Of a stretch of DNA of 64,000 nucleotides, positions 18,904-27,350 are shown one piece after another. The stretch is from contig NZ_LDJP01000037.1 of NCBI RefSeq assembly GCF_001431505.1, positions 41,608 to 105,607 of the forward strand, in the 5' to 3' direction. The translations under genes were made by a program, and so were the position numbers. Each line of letters opens with the position of its first letter. Position 1 is the stretch's first letter. The notes under the pieces were generated by a model. The model saw nothing but the letters and a program-made list of their open reading frames with translations, was not told the DNA's origin and ran no database searches. Origin of the DNA: Stenotrophomonas daejeonensis. Lineage in GTDB: Bacteria; Pseudomonadota; Gammaproteobacteria; Xanthomonadales; Xanthomonadaceae.

Positions 18904-19266
18904 TTACTTGATGGTGGAGAGGTAGGCGGCGAGATCGGCGATGTCCTGCGTGCCGAAGCTCATCGATTGCGCCTGCATGGTCGGGTGCTTGCGCTTGCCC
19001 TCGCGGTATTCGGTCAGCGCCTGGGTCAGGTATTGGGCCGATTGGCCGCCGATCTTCGGCACCCGGTAGCTGGGGTAGGCGTTCTTGTAGCCGGTGATGC
19101 CGTGGCAGCCCTGGCAGGTGTAGGCCAGCACCCTGCCGGCTTCGGCGTTGCCGGTGGTGGCCGCCGGCGTGGCGGCGGGTTCGGGCTGCGGTTCGGCCTG
19201 CGCGGCGGCCCCGAAGGGCAGGGCGAGGGCCAGAGCAAGACAAGCGGCGAGCGGCTGCGGGCGCAT
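18904..19266 (-). CDS. c-type cytochrome (c4/c553-like)
   Basis: Periplasmic monohaem cytochrome of 120 residues. ATG 19266 begins a standard signal peptide (LAACLALALALPFGAAAQA). The haem site is CQGCHG, and TMQAQSMSFGTQDIADLAAYLS supplies the probable axial Met. An upstream in-frame extension to 19341 lacks signal-peptide character and is rejected. Together with its lipoprotein neighbour it forms a tandem resembling the two haem domains of cytochrome c4 as separate chains. Role in electron transfer is inferred. Confidence 0.88.
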   Translation of the reverse strand: MRPQPLAACLALALALPFGAAAQAEPQPEPAATPAATTGNAEAGRVLAYTCQGCHGITGYKNAYPSYRVPKIGGQSAQYLTQALTEYREGKRKHPTMQAQSMSFGTQDIADLAAYLSTIK

Positions 19267-19471
19267 GGTTTCCTTGTCCGGGATACGGGTCTGGTGGTTC
19301 CTTGGCTGAACCGTGGAACGGTCCGAGTATAGCTCCCGCATTCACCGTTACGGAACAGTTCATTGATGGTGCGGCGCGTCACGCAGGCATGACCTTTGGC
19401 GCATGGTGTTGGTGTGGGGTGGTGCAATACTTTCCTATAACACCTAACCCAAGCATCTACAGGGAACCGCG

Positions 19472-20599
19472 ATGTCTCGACTCTTCTCCATGCCCGGCCG
19501 CACCGGAAGCTGCGCTGCCGCGCTCCTCGTCACGACCCTGTTGCTGGGCGGCTGCAAGGCCGGCGGCGAGGCGGCCAAGGTCGGGGCGCCGGACGGGCAG
19601 CAGGCCAGCGATGCGGTACCGGTCGAGGTGGCCAGGGCCACGCACCGCGCGATCGCCGCCAGCTACACCGGCACGGCCTCGCTGGAAGCGCGCGCCGAGT
19701 CGCAGGTGGTCGCCAAGACCTCCGGCGTGGCGCTGGCGGTGATGGTCGAGGAAGGACAGGCGGTGCAGGCCGGGCAGCCGCTGGTGCGGCTGGACCCGGA
19801 CCGCGCGCGGCTGGCCGTGGCGCAGAGCGAGGCGCAGATGCGCAAGCTGGAAAACAGCTACCAGCGCGCGCAGAAGCTGGTGCAGCAGCAACTGGTCAGT
19901 GCCGCCGACGTGGACCAGTTGCGCTTCGACCTGGAAAATGCCCGCGCGCAATACCGCATGGCGACGCTGGAATTGTCCTACACCACGGTGGTGGCGCCGA
20001 TTTCCGGCGTGGTGGCTTCGCGCGACATCAAGCCGGGCAACTTCGTGCAGATCAACTCGCCGATCATCCGCATCGTCGACAGCGGCAAGCTGGAGGCCAC
20101 GCTCAACGTGCCTGAACGCGAGATCGCCAAGCTCAAGCCGGGGCAGACGGTGGAACTGGCCGCCGACGCGCTGCCGGGCCGCAGCTTCACCGGCACGGTG
20201 GATCGGGTATCGCCGGTGGTGGACACCGGTACCGGCACGTTCCGCGTGGTGACCACGTTCTCCGGCGGGGAGGGCCTGCAGCCGGGCATGTTCGGCCGCC
20301 TGAGCATCAATTACGACCAGCGCGCCGATGCACTGGTGGTGCCGCGCGCGGCCTTGCTGGAAGACGGCGGCGAACCGGCGGTGTACGTGGTGCGCGACGG
20401 CAAGGCGCTGCGCAACGAGGTGAAGCTGGGTTACGACGATGCCGGCTGGGTCGAGGTGCGCGAAGGCCTGAAGCAGGGCGATGAAGTGGTCGTCGCCGGC
20501 AAGGCGGCGCTGCGCGAGGGCAGCGCGGTGCAGGTGATCGGCCAGGAGAAGGCGGTGGCCGCGGCCAAGGCACCGGCTGCGCAGGCGACCAAGCAATGA
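19472..20599 (+). CDS. RND efflux periplasmic adaptor (membrane fusion protein), lipoprotein
   Basis: Adaptor of 375 residues linking inner-membrane RND pumps to an outer-membrane channel. The signal peptide ends in the lipobox LLGGC. The lipoyl halves are KTSGVALAVMVEEGQAVQAGQPLVRLD and TVVAPISGVVASRDIKPGNFV in sequence order around a short alpha-hairpin (QMRKLENSYQRAQKLVQQQ...). The beta-barrel and membrane-proximal parts follow (GRLSINY, VVPRAALLEDGG). It overlaps the first permease gene by 4 bp, so all three genes form an operon. A -10-like TATAAC is at 19436-19441. No TolC homologue or regulator adjoins it. Substrate unknown. Confidence 0.92.
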   Translation: MSRLFSMPGRTGSCAAALLVTTLLLGGCKAGGEAAKVGAPDGQQASDAVPVEVARATHRAIAASYTGTASLEARAESQVVAKTSGVALAVMVEEGQAVQAGQPLVRLDPDRARLAVAQSEAQMRKLENSYQRAQKLVQQQLVSAADVDQLRFDLENARAQYRMATLELSYTTVVAPISGVVASRDIKPGNFVQINSPIIRIVDSGKLEATLNVPEREIAKLKPGQTVELAADALPGRSFTGTVDRVSPVVDTGTGTFRVVTTFSGGEGLQPGMFGRLSINYDQRADALVVPRAALLEDGGEPAVYVVRDGKALRNEVKLGYDDAGWVEVREGLKQGDEVVVAGKAALREGSAVQVIGQEKAVAAAKAPAAQATKQ

Positions 20600-23500
20600 G
20601 TGCGCACGACCCGTCGGCCGCCGGCGGCCGCGGCTTCGACCTGATCGAATTCGCCACCCGCCGCCGCGTCACCATCGCGATGATGACGCTCACTTTGGTG
20701 TTGTTCGGCCTGATCTCGTTGTCGAGCCTGAAGGTCGAGCTGCTGCCGGACCTCAGCTACCCCACGCTGACCGTGCGCACCGATTACGAAGGCGCCGCGC
20801 CGGCGGAGATCGAGACGCTGATCTCGCAGCCGGCCGAGGAAGCGCTGGGCATCGTCAAGGGCCTGCGCAAGCTCAAGTCGATCTCGCGCACCGGGCAGAG
20901 CGACGTGGTGCTGGAGTTCGCCTGGGGCACGGACATGCAGCAGGCCGGGCTGGACGTGCGCGACAAGATGGAGACGCTGCAGCTGCCGCTGGAGGCCAAG
21001 CCGCCGGTGCTGCTGCGCTTCAACCCGTCCACGCAGCCGATCATGCGGCTGGCGCTGTCGTCGAAGCAGGAGGGCGGCAGCGAGGCCGACGCGGTGCGCC
21101 GGCTGATGGAACTGCGCCGCTATGCCGACGACGACCTCAAGCGCAAGCTCGAACCGGTCAGCGGCGTGGCCGCGGTCAAGGTCGGTGGTGGCCTCGAGGA
21201 CGAGGTCCAGGTGGACATCGACCAGCGCAAGCTGGCGCAGCTGGGGCTGTCGCTGGACACGGTGATCCAGCGCCTGGAGCAGGAGAACGTCAACCTGTCC
21301 GGTGGCCGCTTGGAGGAAGGCTCGCAGCGCTATCTGGTGCGTACGGTCAACCAGTTCGCCACGGTCGAGCAGATGCGCGAGATGCTGCTGACCACGGCCG
21401 GTGGCGGCGCGAGCGCCTCGTCCACCGGCGAGAACCGGCAGCTGATGACCGCCATCCTCGGCAGCCGCGACCCGAACGTGATCGCCGCGCTGCGCAGCGA
21501 CGGCGGCGGCGCCAACGTCGCCACGGTGCGGCTGAAGGACGTGGCCAACGTCTACCAGGGCTACAAGGAGCGCGAGGCGGTGATCCGCAGCGCCGGCCAC
21601 GAGGCGGTGGAGCTGGCGGTCTACAAGGAAGGCGACGCCAATACCGTGTCCACCGCCGACGCGCTGGAGGCGAAGCTGGAAACCATCCGCAAGCAGATGC
21701 CCAAGGACATCGAGATGACGGTGGTGGAGGACCAGTCGGTGTTCATCCGCCACGCGATCAAGGACGTGAAGATCGACGCGGTGATCGGCGGCCTGCTGTC
21801 GGTGCTGATCATCTTCCTGTTCCTGCGCGATGGCTGGAGCACCTTCGTCATCTCGCTGTCGCTGCCGATCTCGATCATCGCCACGTTCTTCTTCATGGGC
21901 CGGCTCGGCCTGAGCCTGAACGTGATGTCGCTGGGCGGCCTGGCGCTGGCGACCGGCCTGGTGGTGGACGACTCGATCGTGGTGCTCGAATCCATCGCCA
22001 AGGCGCGCGAGCGCGGCATGGGCATCCTGGAGGCGGCGATCAAGGGCACGCGCGAAGTGTTCATGGCGGTGGTCGCCTCGACGCTGACCACGATCGCGGT
22101 GTTCCTGCCGCTGGTGTTCGTCGAGGGCATCGCCGGGCAGCTGTTCCGCGACCAGGCGCTGACCGTGTCGATCGCCATCGCGGTGTCGCTGGTGGTGTCG
22201 ATGACGCTGATCCCGATGCTGAGTTCGTTGAAGGGCCGCGCGCCACTGGACTTCCCGGCCGAGGAACCGCGCCAGCCGTGGCGCCCGGCCAGCCGCTGGC
22301 AGAAGCCGTTGGCGTTCACTGGCCGTGGCGTCGGCGCGATGTTCCGCTATGGCTTCTTCGCCGCGGCGTGGATGGTGGTGCGCGTGTTCCGCGGCATCGC
22401 CGCGGTGGTCGGGCCGGTGATGCGCAAGGCCAGCGACATCGCGATGGCGCCGTATGGCCGCGCCGAGGCCGGTTACCTGCGGATGTTGCCGGCGGCGCTG
22501 AAACGGCCGTGGCCGGTGCTCGGCGGCGCCGCATTGGCGTTCGTGCTGACCCTGCTGGCGCTGCCGCTGCTGGGCGTGGACCTGATCCCGCAGCTGGCGC
22601 AGGACCGCTTCGAGATGACTGCCAAGCTGCCGCCGGGCACGCCGCTGGCGCAGACCGACGCGCTGGTGCGTGAGGTGCAGCGCCGGCATGCCGACGAAGC
22701 CGGCGTGCGCCTGCTGTACGGCGTTTCCGGCACCGGCACGCGGCTGGACGCCAGCCCGACCGAGAGCGGCGAGAACATCGGCAAGTTGTCGGTGGTGATG
22801 GACGACACCTCGCGCGAGCCGGAGCTGACCGAGAAGCTGCGGCAGACGATGAAGGCATGGCCGGCGGCGCAGGTGGACTTCGCGCGGCCGGAGCTGTTCG
22901 CGCTGTCGCCGCCGCTGGAGATCGAGATCGAGGGCAACACCCTCGACGCCATCCGCGTGGCCGGCAACAAGCTCGCCGGCATGCTGCGGCAGAACCCGCA
23001 CTACGCCGACGTCAAGTCGACGGTGGAGCAGGGCTTCCCGGAAATCCAGATCCTGTTCGACCAGGACCGCGCCGCCGCGCTGGGCCTGACCACCCGGCAG
23101 ATCGCCGATGCGGTGGTCAACAAGGTCAAGGGCAACGTGGCCACCCGCTACAGCTTCCGCGACCGCAAGATCGACGTGCTGGTGCGCGTGCAGGAATCGG
23201 AGCGCTCCTCGGTCGACGACATCCGCCGCCTGATCGTCAACCCCAGCGGCAACAAGCCGGTGGAGCTGGGCTCGGTCGCCGAGGTGGTCGCCACCACCGG
23301 CCCGAGCGAGATCCACCGCGCCGACCTGCGCCGCGTCGCCATCGTCTCGGCTAACCTGCGCGACATCGATCTGGGCAAGGCGATCACCGAGGTGCAGGGC
23401 ATGGTCGCCGAGGACCCGCTGGGCACCGACGTCGGCATGCACATCGGCGGGCAGGGCGAAGAGCTGGGTGAATCGATCCGCTCGCTGCTGTTCGCCTTCG

Positions 23501-24075
23501 GGTTGGCGATCTTCCTGGTCTATCTGGTGATGGCCTCGCAGTTCGAGTCGCTGCTGCACCCGTTCGTGATCCTGTTCACCATCCCGCTGGCGCTGGTCGG
23601 CGCGGTGGCGGCGCTGTTGCTGGCGCGCTCGCCGGTGTCGGTGGTGGTGTTCATCGGCCTGATCCTGCTGGTCGGGCTGGTGGTGAAGAACGCCATCATC
23701 CTGATCGACAAGGTCAACCAACTGCGCGAGGAAGGCGTGGCCAAGCGCACCGCGCTGGTGGAGGGCGCGCGCTCGCGCCTGCGCCCGATCATGATGACCA
23801 CGCTGTGCGCGGTGTTCGGCTTCCTGCCGCTGGCGCTGGCCTTCGGCCAGGGCGCCGAGGTGCGCTCGCCGATGGCGATCACGGTGATCGGCGGCCTGCT
23901 GGTCTCGACGATGCTGACCCTGCTGGTGATCCCGGTGGTGTACGACCTGCTGGACCGCAAGCCGGACGAGTACTACGCCGAGCGCGGCCGCCGCGCGCGG
24001 CAGCAGGCCGAGCAGGTCGAGCAGGTGCTGGCGCACGAGCACGACGCGGTCGGCGACGGCGGATTGAAGGGCTGA
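20596..24075 (+). CDS. RND efflux permease subunit A (long form)
   Basis: Proton-driven inner-membrane RND transporter of 1159 residues, about 110 longer than AcrB. It begins with a cytoplasmic segment and TM1, has a TM4 motif GLVVDDSIVVLES with both relay aspartates (Asp458, Asp459), and a TM10 lysine (Lys1031, GLVVKNAIILID). The loop between TM6 and TM7 (about residues 543-640) is some 60 residues longer than in the partner permease and contains an extra hydrophobic stretch (FFAAAWMVVRVF...). The active-transport machinery looks complete. It lies between the adaptor and a second, different permease. Confidence 0.93.
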   Translation: MSAHDPSAAGGRGFDLIEFATRRRVTIAMMTLTLVLFGLISLSSLKVELLPDLSYPTLTVRTDYEGAAPAEIETLISQPAEEALGIVKGLRKLKSISRTGQSDVVLEFAWGTDMQQAGLDVRDKMETLQLPLEAKPPVLLRFNPSTQPIMRLALSSKQEGGSEADAVRRLMELRRYADDDLKRKLEPVSGVAAVKVGGGLEDEVQVDIDQRKLAQLGLSLDTVIQRLEQENVNLSGGRLEEGSQRYLVRTVNQFATVEQMREMLLTTAGGGASASSTGENRQLMTAILGSRDPNVIAALRSDGGGANVATVRLKDVANVYQGYKEREAVIRSAGHEAVELAVYKEGDANTVSTADALEAKLETIRKQMPKDIEMTVVEDQSVFIRHAIKDVKIDAVIGGLLSVLIIFLFLRDGWSTFVISLSLPISIIATFFFMGRLGLSLNVMSLGGLALATGLVVDDSIVVLESIAKARERGMGILEAAIKGTREVFMAVVASTLTTIAVFLPLVFVEGIAGQLFRDQALTVSIAIAVSLVVSMTLIPMLSSLKGRAPLDFPAEEPRQPWRPASRWQKPLAFTGRGVGAMFRYGFFAAAWMVVRVFRGIAAVVGPVMRKASDIAMAPYGRAEAGYLRMLPAALKRPWPVLGGAALAFVLTLLALPLLGVDLIPQLAQDRFEMTAKLPPGTPLAQTDALVREVQRRHADEAGVRLLYGVSGTGTRLDASPTESGENIGKLSVVMDDTSREPELTEKLRQTMKAWPAAQVDFARPELFALSPPLEIEIEGNTLDAIRVAGNKLAGMLRQNPHYADVKSTVEQGFPEIQILFDQDRAAALGLTTRQIADAVVNKVKGNVATRYSFRDRKIDVLVRVQESERSSVDDIRRLIVNPSGNKPVELGSVAEVVATTGPSEIHRADLRRVAIVSANLRDIDLGKAITEVQGMVAEDPLGTDVGMHIGGQGEELGESIRSLLFAFGLAIFLVYLVMASQFESLLHPFVILFTIPLALVGAVAALLLARSPVSVVVFIGLILLVGLVVKNAIILIDKVNQLREEGVAKRTALVEGARSRLRPIMMTTLCAVFGFLPLALAFGQGAEVRSPMAITVIGGLLVSTMLTLLVIPVVYDLLDRKPDEYYAERGRRARQQAEQVEQVLAHEHDAVGDGGLKG

Positions 24076-24080
24076 AACGG

Positions 24081-27000
24081 ATGAACATCACCGAGCTGTC
24101 CATCCGCCGCCCCGTCACCACCATCATGCTGTTCGTGTCGATGGTGGCTATCGGCCTGATCGCCGCGTTCCGGCTGCCGCTGGAGGCCGAGCCGGAGGCC
24201 ACCATCCCGTTCTTCTTCGTGTCGCTGCCGTATCCCGGCTCGACCCCGGAAGAGGTGGAGCGCAACCTGCTGAGGCCGGTGGAAGAGGCCATCGCCACGA
24301 TGCCGGGCATCAAGTCGATGAACGCGCGCGCCAATGCCGAGGGCGGGCAGATCCAGGTCGAGTTCAGCGACTGGGGCCGCGACATCGCGATGGCCGCATC
24401 GGAAGCGCGCGAGCGCATCGACGCGGTGCGCGACCAGTTGCCGGACGACTTCCGCCGCTACTACGTGCAGCGCTGGAGCACCAGCGACCAGGAAGCGATC
24501 AGCCTGCGCCTGAACAGCCAGGAAGACCTGACCGCGCGCGCGGACATGATCGAGCGCACCATCAAGCAGCGCCTGGAACGGCTGCCCGGCGTGGCGCGCG
24601 TGGAAGTGGAGGGCGTGGCCAAGCAGGAAGTGCTGGTGGCGCTGGACAAGGACCGGCTCAGCGCCCACGGCGTGGCGCTCAACGAACTGGTGCAGAAGCT
24701 GCAGGCGGCGAACTTCTCGGTATCGGCCGGGCAGATCACCGAGGCCGGGCGGCGCCTGCGGGTGCAGCCGCGCGGCGAACTGCTGGAGCTGCAGTCGCTG
24801 CGCGACCTGCCCATCGACCAGCGCGGCACGCGGCTGTCGGACATCGCCGAGGTCGGCCTGAAGCCGCAGCGCATGAGCTACGTGCGGCAGATGGAGGGCA
24901 AGCCCAGCGTCGGCGTGGACATCTACAAGGAGCGCGCGGCCAACCTGGTCGACCTGTCGCGCGCGGTGCGCGCCGAGGTCGAGGTGCTGAAGGACGACCC
25001 GGCGATGCGCGGCATCGGCATCGAGGTCACCGACGACCAGGGGCAGGCGGTGATCAGCTCGCTGCTGGCGCTGGCCGAGGCCGGCGCGATCGGCCTGCTG
25101 CTGTCGGTGATCGTGCTGTACGCCTTCCTGCGTCACTGGCCGTCGACGCTGATGGTGTCGCTGGCCATCCCGATCTGCTTCATCATGACCCTGGGCTTCA
25201 TGTACTTCGCCGGCATCACCCTGAACATCATCTCGATGATGGGGTTGCTGCTGGCGGTGGGCATGCTGGTGGACAACGCCGTGGTGGTGGTGGAGAGCAT
25301 CTACCAGGAGCGCGAGAAGTACCCAAACCAGCCATCGCTGGCCTCCATCATCGGCACCCGCCACGTGGCCATCGCGCTGTCGGCCGGCACCCTGTGCCAC
25401 TGCGTGGTGTTCCTGCCGATGATGTTCGGCGAGAAGAACATCATCACCATCTACCTGTCGCAGCTGGCGGTGACCATCTCGGTGTCGCTGCTGGCGTCGT
25501 GGCTGGTGGCGGTGAGCCTGATCCCGATGCTGTCGGCGCGCATGCGCACGCCGCCGGCGCTGAAGTCGCCGTTCATCAGCCGCCTGCAGGAGCGTTATGC
25601 GCGCGCGCTGCGCTGGACCCTGCAGCACCGCGGCTGGGCGGTGGCCGGCATCCTCGCCATCTCGCTGGCCAGCCTGTTCCCGATGACCCACACCCAGGGT
25701 GGCGGCGACGAGAGCGACCCGAGCGAGATCAACATCTTCTACCAGTGGCGCGGCGCCTATTCCAAGGAGGAAATGGGCAGGGAAGTGGCGCGGGTGGAGG
25801 ATTTCGTCAACGCCAAGCGCAAGGAATTCCACATCGAGCGGGTATACAGCCGCTACAGCGAGCAGGGCTGGGCGCAGACCCGCCTGTTCCTGGACATCGA
25901 CGACCGCGAGCTGAGCAAGAAGATCGAGGAAGAGGTGCGCAAGGGACTGCCGCAGTCGGCGCGCGCCAAGATCGGCATCGGCTGGCCCGGCGGCATGGGC
26001 AGCGAAGGGCAGGGCATCCGCTTCAGCCTGGTCGGCGACTCGACCCAGACTCTGAGGGAACTGGCCGACGACATCGTGCCGATGCTGGCGCGCGACCCGA
26101 AGCTGCGCGACGTGCGCGTGGATACCGGCGACGCCAACACCGAACTGGCGGTGCGGGTGAACCGCGAGCGCGCCGCGGCCTACGGCTTTTCCGCGCAGCA
26201 GGTGGCGCAGTTCGTCGGCATGGCGCTGCGTGGCTCCTCGCTGCGCGACTTCCACCGCGAAGACGTCGAGATCCCGGTCAACGTGCGCTTCGCCGGCTCG
26301 GAGAACTATGGCGTCGAGGACCTGTCCTCGTTCATGGTGCGCACCGCCAGCGGCAAGGAAGTGCCGCTGCTGGCGATGGTGGACGTGAGCGTCAACCCGG
26401 CGGCGAACTCGATCCAGCGCCTGAACCGGCAGACCATGCTGCGGGTGGAGGCCGGGCTGGCCAAGGACGTGCCGATGGACGCGGCGCGCAAGTCCATCGA
26501 GACCGCGCTGGACAACGTGCAGTTCCCGCCGGGCTATGGCTACACCTTTGCCGGCGGCAGCTTCAACATCAACTTCGACGGCATGCAGCAGATGGTGAAC
26601 AGCATCTTCATCGCGCTGATCCTGATGCTGGTGATCATGGCCGCGGTGTTCGAGTCGCTGCTGTTCCCGGCGGCGATCATGTCCTGCGTGCTGTTCTCGA
26701 TCTTCGGCGTCTACTGGCTGTTCTGGCTGACCGGCACCGAGATGAACATCATGGCGGTGATCGGCATCCTGGTGCTGATGGGCGTGGTGGTGAACAACGG
26801 CATCGTGATGATCGAGCACATCAACAACCTGCGACGGCGCGGCATGGCCCGCACCGACGCGCTGGTGGAGGGCAGCCGCGAACGCCTGCGCCCGATCATG
26901 ATGACGATGGGCACGGCGATCCTGGCGATGATCCCGATCGCGTTGAACACGCAGACCGCCGACGGCATGCCGCCGTACTACCCGATGGCCCGCGCCATCG

Positions 27001-27167
27001 CCGGCGGGCTGGCGTTCTCGACCGTGGTCAGCCTGCTGTTCCTGCCAACCATCTACGCGATCCTCGACGACCTGCGCACCGGCACCGCGCGGCTGGTGCG
27101 GCGCGCCCGCGGGTTGCCGGCGTTGGAGGTAGTGCCGGCCGTTGGCCGGCAACCACAGGGAAGTTGA
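24081..27167 (+). CDS. RND efflux permease subunit B (relay residues altered)
   Basis: Second RND permease of 1028 residues, 5 bp after subunit A. It starts MNITELSIRRPVTTIMLF and has the normal 12-TM, two-docking-loop architecture. At TM4 the usual Asp-Asp pair reads Asp398-Asn399 (GMLVDNAVVVVES), and at TM10 the Lys position reads Asn905 (GVVVNNGIVMIE). This suggests weaker or absent proton coupling, with subunit A doing the work, as proposed for heteromeric MdtBC pumps. Other RND clades also carry NN at TM10, so lineage and not loss may explain it. The last dozen residues (VVPAVGRQPQGS) and stop are encoded inside a GTAG repeat. Confidence 0.93.
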   Translation: MNITELSIRRPVTTIMLFVSMVAIGLIAAFRLPLEAEPEATIPFFFVSLPYPGSTPEEVERNLLRPVEEAIATMPGIKSMNARANAEGGQIQVEFSDWGRDIAMAASEARERIDAVRDQLPDDFRRYYVQRWSTSDQEAISLRLNSQEDLTARADMIERTIKQRLERLPGVARVEVEGVAKQEVLVALDKDRLSAHGVALNELVQKLQAANFSVSAGQITEAGRRLRVQPRGELLELQSLRDLPIDQRGTRLSDIAEVGLKPQRMSYVRQMEGKPSVGVDIYKERAANLVDLSRAVRAEVEVLKDDPAMRGIGIEVTDDQGQAVISSLLALAEAGAIGLLLSVIVLYAFLRHWPSTLMVSLAIPICFIMTLGFMYFAGITLNIISMMGLLLAVGMLVDNAVVVVESIYQEREKYPNQPSLASIIGTRHVAIALSAGTLCHCVVFLPMMFGEKNIITIYLSQLAVTISVSLLASWLVAVSLIPMLSARMRTPPALKSPFISRLQERYARALRWTLQHRGWAVAGILAISLASLFPMTHTQGGGDESDPSEINIFYQWRGAYSKEEMGREVARVEDFVNAKRKEFHIERVYSRYSEQGWAQTRLFLDIDDRELSKKIEEEVRKGLPQSARAKIGIGWPGGMGSEGQGIRFSLVGDSTQTLRELADDIVPMLARDPKLRDVRVDTGDANTELAVRVNRERAAAYGFSAQQVAQFVGMALRGSSLRDFHREDVEIPVNVRFAGSENYGVEDLSSFMVRTASGKEVPLLAMVDVSVNPAANSIQRLNRQTMLRVEAGLAKDVPMDAARKSIETALDNVQFPPGYGYTFAGGSFNINFDGMQQMVNSIFIALILMLVIMAAVFESLLFPAAIMSCVLFSIFGVYWLFWLTGTEMNIMAVIGILVLMGVVVNNGIVMIEHINNLRRRGMARTDALVEGSRERLRPIMMTMGTAILAMIPIALNTQTADGMPPYYPMARAIAGGLAFSTVVSLLFLPTIYAILDDLRTGTARLVRRARGLPALEVVPAVGRQPQGS

Positions 27168-27204
27168 GTCGAGCGCGGAGTGCCGGCCAGCGCGGCCGGC
27201 ACCA
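27129..27204. repeat. GTAG-type repeat overlapping the 3' end of RND permease B, with degenerate partner
   Basis: GTAGTGCCGGCC-GTT-GGCCGGCAACC starts at 27129 inside the coding sequence and carries it to a stop at 27165-27167. A diverged inverted copy (GAGTGCCGGCCAGCG...GGCCGGCACC) lies at about 27179-27202. It is the same subfamily as the pair at 51847-51917. Confidence 0.75.
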
Positions 27205-27212
27205 TCGCCTGG

Positions 27213-27284
27213 CCGTAGGTCAGGGCTACGCCCCCGACGCGTTTCATGGCATATCAGCGTCGGGGGCGTAGCCTCGACCTACGG
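27213..27284. repeat. GTAG-headed REP pair
   Basis: Arms at 27213-27240 and 27257-27284 (CCGTAGGTCAGGGCTACGCC...) are 28-bp inverted copies with two mismatches and a 16-bp spacer. It lies between convergent RND permease B and the TraB-family gene, immediately after the preceding repeat. Confidence 0.88.
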
Positions 27285-27350
27285 CGAGTGCCGGGTTCGG
27301 CCGACACGGGGCCATCCGATAGACCCCGGCCCCCGCATCGACCAGAAGCT

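Noticed and set aside
19342..19471. A TolC-type gene or regulator for the RND operon
   Set aside because: The gap is only regulatory-sized and the flanking genes are cytochromes and the TraB protein; no outer-membrane channel gene is in the window.
20431..24042. A 1203-codon open frame on the strand opposite RND permease A
   Set aside because: It is the mirror of a well-supported RND gene. High GC leaves few stop codons in that frame; the translation is His/Gln/Arg-rich and has no signature.
23973..27152. A 1059-codon open frame opposite RND permease B
   Set aside because: Same artefact; low-complexity His/Arg/Gln-rich translation overlapping a convincing gene.
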